Source: Oscillospiraceae bacterium (GTDB lineage: Bacteria; Bacillota; Clostridia; Oscillospirales; Ruminococcaceae). Taken from it: 10,782 nt of DNA. The stretch is from positions 1 to 10,782 of the forward strand of contig JAEDOB010000054.1 of the NCBI GenBank assembly GCA_016302225.1. Reading direction: 5' to 3'. This document shows positions 6,818 through 10,782 of the stretch, piece after piece (position 1 is the first letter of the stretch; each line of letters starts with the position of its first letter). The position numbers were made by a program, and so were the translations under genes. The notes below the pieces were generated by a model that was given only the letters and a program-made list of their open reading frames with translations, did no database searches and was not told where the DNA came from.

Positions 6818-8233
6818 TCAGAAGTTGAAATACAGGAACGGATTGCTTGTGCCCGATGCCAGCATAACAGCCGAGCAGCCCAGAATCGCTATGAGCAGGA
6901 TAGTCTGCGCCGACTTGAACACTACAACAGCGGCACCGGATTTTTCTTCCGCTGCCAGTGCCTTTTCCCTGATAAATCTGAACAGAGGAAAGCAGAGTAT
7001 TACAGCTGCGGCGATAAGAAAAATGTTTGCGGTAAGGTCCGCCTTGGACAGCTCATCGGTAAGGGGAATGTCCCCAAATCCGAACATTGCCGAAACGCAT
7101 TTGCCGAATTTAGTAAGGTCGGTGAAGTAGAAAAGTCCCCAGCCGATAACGGTCACGAAGAACATATAAATGTGTGAGATGAACTTCGGCAGCTTTTCCA
7201 GCAGCTTGCCGTAGCAGAATTTTTCGAGAATTATCAGCACGCCGAAATAGCAGCCCCAGAGGATAAAATTCCAGCTTGCGCCGTGCCATAAGCCTGTGAG
7301 AAACCACACAACGGCAAGATTTAACAGCTGATGCTTCCTGTTACCGCCCATGGGTATGTAGAGGTAGTCACGGAAGAAGCTGCCCAGGGAGATGTGCCAT
7401 CTCCGCCAGAATTCCGTTGCGGAACGGGAAACATAGGGGTAATTGAAGTTTTCGGGGAAATGGAAGCCGCACATAAGTCCCAGACCGATCGCCATATCGG
7501 AATATCCCGAAAAATCGTAGTATATCTGAAGCGTGAACATTATCAGACCGAACCATGCAGCTGCGGTGGAGTTTGGCGAGATGTCAAAGATAAGGTACTT
7601 GTCTGCCAGCTCGCCCACGGCATTTGCGATAAGTACTTTCTTTCCCAGACCGTAGATAAACCGCACTAGACCTGTGTTAAAATCTGCAAGGGTAATGCTT
7701 CGTCGGTCGATCTCCTTTGCAACGTCGCTGTACCGCACAATTGGGCCTGCCACCAGCTGGAAGAACATTGAAACGTACATCAGAAAGCTGATGAAGTTTT
7801 TCTGGGGCTTTACGTTGTCACGGTAAACATCAATGGTGTAGGAGATCGTCTGGAATGTATAGAACGAAATGCCGATGGGAAGTCTGAAATTCGGCACATC
7901 AAAGCTTGTCTTGAACAGCAGATTGATATTTTCCACGATAAATCCGCTGTATTTGAAGGCGGCAAGCACGCCGAGATTTATTACAAGTGAGCTTATAACG
8001 CCCAGAACGGCTATCTTCCGCCCTCGGAATTTGCCGATAAACAGTCCGTTGCAGTAGTCAACAAGTGCGCTGCCTATGAGCAGAAGCACCCATACGGGTT
8101 CGCCCCAGGCATAGAAAAACAGGGAAAAAATCGCCAGAACGAGGTTTTTCAGCGTTTTTTTCGTTGCCGCAAAATAGCATATCAGAAAAAGCGGCAGAAA
8201 TATGAATATAAATATGAGATCTGCGAAAATCAA
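6818..8233 (-). CDS. MBOAT family O-acyltransferase (AlgI/DltB-like)
   Basis: This 471-residue multi-spanning membrane protein shows the AlgI-type MBOAT signature throughout. It has PIVRYSDV (164-171), YYDFSGYSDMAIGLG (238-252), FWRRWHISLGSFFRDYLYIP (275-294) and LTGLWHGASWNFILWG (312-327). H280 and the invariant MBOAT histidine H317 are both present. It ends in FLYFNF, close to the usual aromatic C-terminus of these proteins. MBOAT proteins pass an acyl group, usually acetyl, across the membrane to an extracellular partner; the downstream DHHW protein is the obvious one. Without dltA or dltC, D-alanylation is unlikely, and without alginate genes this is not alginate acetylation. O-acetylation of a cell-wall or secreted glycan is the best inference. 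The start is a TTG (8233-8231), ten nt after AAAGGAG. Length is normal. Confidence 0.92.
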   Translation of the reverse strand: MIFADLIFIFIFLPLFLICYFAATKKTLKNLVLAIFSLFFYAWGEPVWVLLLIGSALVDYCNGLFIGKFRGRKIAVLGVISSLVINLGVLAAFKYSGFIVENINLLFKTSFDVPNFRLPIGISFYTFQTISYTIDVYRDNVKPQKNFISFLMYVSMFFQLVAGPIVRYSDVAKEIDRRSITLADFNTGLVRFIYGLGKKVLIANAVGELADKYLIFDISPNSTAAAWFGLIMFTLQIYYDFSGYSDMAIGLGLMCGFHFPENFNYPYVSRSATEFWRRWHISLGSFFRDYLYIPMGGNRKHQLLNLAVVWFLTGLWHGASWNFILWGCYFGVLIILEKFCYGKLLEKLPKFISHIYMFFVTVIGWGLFYFTDLTKFGKCVSAMFGFGDIPLTDELSKADLTANIFLIAAAVILCFPLFRFIREKALAAEEKSGAAVVVFKSAQTILLIAILGCSAVMLASGTSNPFLYFNF

Positions 8234-8357
8234 TGTATTTTAACTCCTTTTATGAATGAAACGATTATAATAAAAGCGGGCAGATGCAGTTGTATACTGT
8301 CTGTCGGATAATGAAAAAATATCCCGCCAAAAAAGTGCAATGTCGGCACATATAAAT

Positions 8358-8386
8358 ATTTTACCACATAGCTTTACATTTTGCAA
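8358..8386 (-). promoter_or_regulatory. Promoter for the MBOAT/DHHW operon
   Basis: On the minus strand TTGCAA (8386-8381) and TAAAAT (8363-8358) are 17 nt apart. A TGG just before the -10 makes it an extended -10 site. The expected start is near 8351, giving a leader of about 118 nt before the TTG at 8233. Confidence 0.6.
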
Positions 8387-8444
8387 TAGAAATCACACAT
8401 TTTTTACAGGAAAAAATTTCACAAAATATTGTTCCCCCATACGC

Positions 8445-8472
8445 TTGATATGTGCAGATTTTATGGTATAAT
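8445..8472 (+). promoter_or_regulatory. Promoter for uvrC
   Basis: TTGATA (8445-8450) and a perfect TATAAT (8467-8472) are 16 nt apart, and TGG immediately precedes the -10. This is the best sigma-A promoter in the window. The expected start is near 8479, 5 nt before the palindromic element, giving a leader of about 140 nt. Confidence 0.75.
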
Positions 8473-8483
8473 TATTGTAGTAG

Positions 8484-8590
8484 GGAAGTACTGATTTAAA
8501 TACCTTTATATTTTTCTGTTACCTAAGTGAAGTGTTTAGGTGTATCTTCCCCCGCCAAAGGCGGGGGAAGATACTGTAATCGGCGTTTCC
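8484..8590 (+). repeat. Palindromic leader element, copy 2 (upstream of uvrC)
   Basis: This 107-nt unit opens with GGAAGTACTGATT (8484-8496) and closes with AATCGGCGTTTCC (8578-8590). As RNA these ends pair at 12 of 13 positions, three of them G-U wobbles that exist only in the uvrC-sense transcript. Inside is a perfect 15-bp hairpin (8542-8556 with 8560-8574; core TTCCCCCGCC/GGCGGGGGAA) with loop AAA. A small stem ACCTAA/TTAGGT abuts its 5' side. The hairpin starts 58 nt from the 5' end and stops 16 nt before the 3' end, matching the copy at 4956-5065. Compared with that copy one T-A pair is replaced by C-G, a compensatory change. No T-run follows, so it is not a simple terminator. The copy ends 30 nt before the uvrC start and just before its ribosome site. 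Confidence 0.7.
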
Positions 8591-8606
8591 GTAGAATTTT
8601 TGCTTC

Positions 8607-8611
8607 GGGAG
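8607..8611 (+). promoter_or_regulatory. Ribosome binding site that decides the uvrC start
   Basis: GGGAG lies 9 nt before TTG 8621. The alternative upstream GTG at 8540 has no comparable site, and the codons it adds lie in the palindromic element, so the TTG is preferred. Confidence 0.65.
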
Positions 8612-8620
8612 TGTGATAAT

Positions 8621-10450
8621 TTGAACGAGCGTTTGCCCTATCTCAGGGAAAAAACAGGTAAGCTTACCACAAAGCCGGGCGTTTACCGTATGCGGGACAA
8701 AACGGGTAATATTATATATGTGGGCAAGGCGAAAAATCTGAAAAACAGGGTCACAAGCTATTTCAGGGAAAACCCCGACCACACGCCCAAGGTAGCAAAA
8801 ATGGTTTCCCACGTTTACGACTACGACTTTATTGTTACGGACACGGAATATGAGGCGTTGGTGCTGGAATGCTCCATGATAAAGCAGTTTTCGCCCAAGT
8901 ATAATATCCTTTTGAAGGACGACAAGGGCTATCATTATATACGAATTTCCGATGACGCATATCCGAGAATAACGGCGGAAAAGCAAAAAAGCGGCGGTGG
9001 AAAATTCCTCGGTCCATACACGGGGGCGTTTGTTACCACACAGACCGTCAACGAGGTAAACAAGGTGTTTATGCTGCCTACCTGTCACCGAAAATTCCCG
9101 CAGGATTTCGGGAAATACCGTCCCTGTCTTAATCATCATATCGGGCAGTGTATGGGCGTTTGTATGGGGAAAATCTCCGAAAATGAGTATGCGGAGATAA
9201 TCAAGGATGCTGAGGATTATATTAGAAGCGGCAGCCGAAGCAGCGTTGAAAAGATGACCGAGCAGATGAACAAGGCGGCGGAGGAGCTGGATTTTGAGCT
9301 TGCGGCAAAGCTTCGTGACCGCATTAGGGCAGTTTCCAAGGCTGCCGATACGCAGAAAATTATGGACAGCTCTCTGCCCGACACAGACGTTATTGCCTTT
9401 GCGCAGAATGGTTCTGACGCCTGCGTTTCCGTGCTGACCTATCGGGGAGGGCGGCTTTTTGACCGTTATCAGTATTTCCTCGGTGACAGTGACAGTGAGG
9501 AGGAAATGTGTGCGGATTTCATTTTGCAGTATTACAGCGGCGAACGTGAAATTCCACGAATGATACTTGTTGAAAATGAGCTGACGGACAGCGAGCTAAT
9601 ACATTCCATTCTCAGGGAACGCTGCGGTCATGCGGTGGAGCTGACGACGCCGCAGAGGGGACGGCTTTCCCGTCTGACGGCTCTGGCAAAGTCCAATTCG
9701 GAGGAATTTCTGTCGGTAAAGGTTGGCAGGACGGGGAAGGAAATTGCTGCGCTTGAAGAGCTGGCAAAGCTTCTCGGTTTGGGAAAAACGCCGCTTTACA
9801 TTGAGTCCTATGATATTTCAAACCTTGCTTCAACGTCCATGGTTGCGGGTATGATAGTTTTCGAGAACGGCAGACCGCAGAAGAAGGCGTACAAGCGGTT
9901 TTCCATTAAGGAGAATGTTATTCAGAACGATGTGGGCTGTATGCAGGAGGTCTTGCGGCGCAGATTTGAGCATTATCTTGATGAAAACGAAAAGGACGAG
10001 GGCTTTGCAAAACTGCCCGATCTTATCCTTCTGGACGGCGGTCAGGGACAGATAAATGCGGTCGAACCGCTTCTGAGGGAGATGGGGATAAATGTCCCCG
10101 TTTTCGGTATGGTCAAGGACAGTCGGCATAGGACGAGGGCGGTAACTTCTTCGGGAGGGGAAATTTCCGTTCCGCCGAACAGTCCCGCATTTATGCTTGT
10201 TACACGAATTCAGGACGAGGTGCACAGATTTGCCATAACCTACCAGCGTAGCAGGCATAGCAAGAACACCTTTGCCATGGAAATCACAAAAATCAAGGGA
10301 ATTGGCGAGAAAAAAGCCCAAAAGCTGTACCTCAAATTCAAGACAAAGGACGCTTTGCGGGCGGCATCTCCCGAAGAAATTGCCCAAACTGCGGGAATTA
10401 ATGCCGAGCTTGCCCGTCAGGTTTATGAATTTATACAAAATCAGCTCTAA
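8621..10450 (+). CDS. uvrC: Excinuclease ABC subunit C
   Basis: UvrC makes the two incisions flanking a DNA lesion in nucleotide excision repair, after UvrA and UvrB have located it. From TTG 8621 the protein has 609 residues, normal for UvrC, and begins NERLPYLREKTG after the start residue, as family members do. The domains follow in order. The GIY-YIG nuclease has GVYRM at about 20-24, YVGKAKNLKNRV at about 33-44 and E83 in ALVLECSMIKQ. Four cysteines (about 155, 169, 177, 181) match those linked to an Fe-S cluster in some UvrC proteins. A UVR helix pair (about 212-238) contacts UvrB. The RNase H-like nuclease has SYDISN (D398), LILLDGGQGQ (D472) and DEVHRFAI (H535). Tandem helix-hairpin-helix motifs lie at about 556-603. 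All catalytic residues appear intact. It has its own promoter, and rsmD follows after 87 bp. Confidence 0.96.
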   Translation: MNERLPYLREKTGKLTTKPGVYRMRDKTGNIIYVGKAKNLKNRVTSYFRENPDHTPKVAKMVSHVYDYDFIVTDTEYEALVLECSMIKQFSPKYNILLKDDKGYHYIRISDDAYPRITAEKQKSGGGKFLGPYTGAFVTTQTVNEVNKVFMLPTCHRKFPQDFGKYRPCLNHHIGQCMGVCMGKISENEYAEIIKDAEDYIRSGSRSSVEKMTEQMNKAAEELDFELAAKLRDRIRAVSKAADTQKIMDSSLPDTDVIAFAQNGSDACVSVLTYRGGRLFDRYQYFLGDSDSEEEMCADFILQYYSGEREIPRMILVENELTDSELIHSILRERCGHAVELTTPQRGRLSRLTALAKSNSEEFLSVKVGRTGKEIAALEELAKLLGLGKTPLYIESYDISNLASTSMVAGMIVFENGRPQKKAYKRFSIKENVIQNDVGCMQEVLRRRFEHYLDENEKDEGFAKLPDLILLDGGQGQINAVEPLLREMGINVPVFGMVKDSRHRTRAVTSSGGEISVPPNSPAFMLVTRIQDEVHRFAITYQRSRHSKNTFAMEITKIKGIGEKKAQKLYLKFKTKDALRAASPEEIAQTAGINAELARQVYEFIQNQL

Positions 10451-10454
10451 AGTG

Positions 10455-10483
10455 TAGACAAATCCGTTTGTTTGGGTTATAAT
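10455..10483 (+). promoter_or_regulatory. Promoter for rsmD
   Basis: TAGACA (10455-10460) and a perfect TATAAT (10478-10483) are separated by 17 nt, with an expected start near 10490. No terminator separates uvrC from rsmD, so read-through from uvrC is also likely. Confidence 0.65.
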
Positions 10484-10537
10484 ATATATGTATCTCTGTA
10501 AAGAGAAAAAATGCCCTTGGGCAGTTAGGATTTTACA

Positions 10538-10782
10538 ATGCGAGTTATTACAGGTTCTGCAAGAGGCAGAAGGCTTAAAACATTGGAGGGTATGGACGTT
10601 CGCCCCACCACCGATAAGGTGAAGGAGGCCATATTCTCTGTTATACAGTTTGATGTGCCGGGTGCGGCAGTGCTGGATCTTTTTTCCGGTTCGGGACAGC
10701 TGGGCATCGAGGCACTTAGCAGAGGGGCGGAAAGCTGCTGCTTTGTTGACAAGAGCCGCAGTTCTATCGACGTTACTTCGGA
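10538..10782 (+). CDS. rsmD: 16S rRNA (guanine(966)-N(2))-methyltransferase, N-terminal part
   Basis: The frame opens with ATG 10538, seven nt after an AGGA ribosome site, and runs off the right edge after 81 codons. It begins MRVITGSARGRRL, then has the family block RPTTDKVKEAIFSVI at about residues 22-36. The SAM-binding motif I, VLDLFSGSGQLGIEALSRGA, lies at about residues 45-64. These identify RsmD, which methylates N2 of G966 in 16S rRNA on the assembling 30S subunit. The catalytic NPPY-type motif lies beyond the window. In many Firmicutes rsmD is followed by coaD (phosphopantetheine adenylyltransferase); that cannot be seen here. The gene has its own promoter just upstream. Confidence 0.93.
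   Translation, partial: MRVITGSARGRRLKTLEGMDVRPTTDKVKEAIFSVIQFDVPGAAVLDLFSGSGQLGIEALSRGAESCCFVDKSRSSIDVTS

Larger units (their letters stand above)
8234..8620. other. Divergent intergenic region between the MBOAT operon and uvrC
   Basis: No gene is supported in these 387 bp. From left to right they hold the leader and ribosome site of the MBOAT gene, its promoter at 8358-8386, a 58-bp AT-rich spacer, the uvrC promoter at 8445-8472, the palindromic leader element at 8484-8590 and the uvrC ribosome site. A second -10-like hexamer TATAAT on the minus strand (8269-8264) lacks a convincing -35 box; it could be a minor start for the MBOAT gene. Confidence 0.7.

Noticed and set aside
8318..8330. 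TATCCCGCCAAAA in the MBOAT leader resembles one arm of the palindromic leader element
   Set aside because: There is no opposite arm and neither terminal repeat, so a third copy is not supported.
8519..9139. A 206-codon minus-strand frame overlapping the start of uvrC
   Set aside because: It is antisense to the GIY-YIG domain of UvrC and has no recognisable domain.
10511..10528. A five-codon mini-frame (MPLGS) just before rsmD, overlapping a small TGCCC/GGGCA repeat
   Set aside because: It is too short and has no strong ribosome site, and the hairpin would have a 2-4 nt loop. A leader peptide cannot be supported.
1..10782. CRISPR arrays, tRNA or rRNA genes, insertion-sequence transposases, prophage genes
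   Set aside because: No regularly spaced repeats, RNA gene signatures, or transposase or phage proteins are visible on either strand.

Overview
The window looks like chromosomal DNA of a low-to-moderate GC Gram-positive anaerobe, most likely a Ruminococcus-like member of the Oscillospiraceae/Clostridia. This rests on strong purine-rich Shine-Dalgarno sites, use of GTG and TTG starts, extended -10 promoters of the form TGGTATAAT, a YesM/YesN-type two-component pair, a DHHW/MBOAT pair, and a cytidylate-kinase-like protein of a type common in gut Firmicutes. The genus is an inference. I see no tRNA, rRNA, CRISPR array, prophage or insertion-sequence transposase.

Layout. The left edge (1-344, minus) is the N-terminal part of a cytidylate kinase-like protein. 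It is divergent from popT (545-1444, plus), a DUF368 membrane protein of the undecaprenyl-phosphate translocase family that ends in a strong intrinsic terminator. Next, on the minus strand, is a two-gene operon (4890 down to 1557): a YesM-type sensor histidine kinase overlapping a YesN-type response regulator with an AraC DNA-binding domain. Upstream of it, also on the minus strand, is a second operon (8233 down to 5187): an AlgI/DltB-like MBOAT acyltransferase followed by a DHHW (AlgJ/AlgX-like) protein. It has its own promoter and a terminator whose G-U pairs show that it works on the minus strand. The right part reads on the plus strand: uvrC (nucleotide excision repair) and then the start of rsmD (16S rRNA m2G966 methyltransferase), which has its own promoter.

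How the genes may work together. PopT recycles the undecaprenyl-phosphate carrier. The MBOAT/DHHW pair probably O-acylates a surface glycan. The two-component system senses something outside the membrane. These are all envelope functions, but nothing in the sequence proves that the kinase controls the other genes. UvrC and RsmD are housekeeping.

Most unusual observation. Two related elements of about 110 bp lie at 5065-4956 (minus) and 8484-8590 (plus). Each begins just downstream of the predicted start of a transcript, one for the kinase/regulator operon and one for uvrC. They share imperfect terminal inverted repeats (GGAA...CTGATT / AATC...TTCC) and a GC-rich hairpin of 15-16 bp with a 3-nt loop, placed 58-59 nt from one end and 16 nt from the other. 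The hairpin arms differ by a compensatory pair, and the terminal stem of the uvrC copy is held by wobbles that pair only in the sense RNA. They are either a small palindromic mobile element or a structured 5' leader RNA not known to me. The uvrC start should be the TTG at 8621; a longer frame from GTG 8540 would translate this hairpin.
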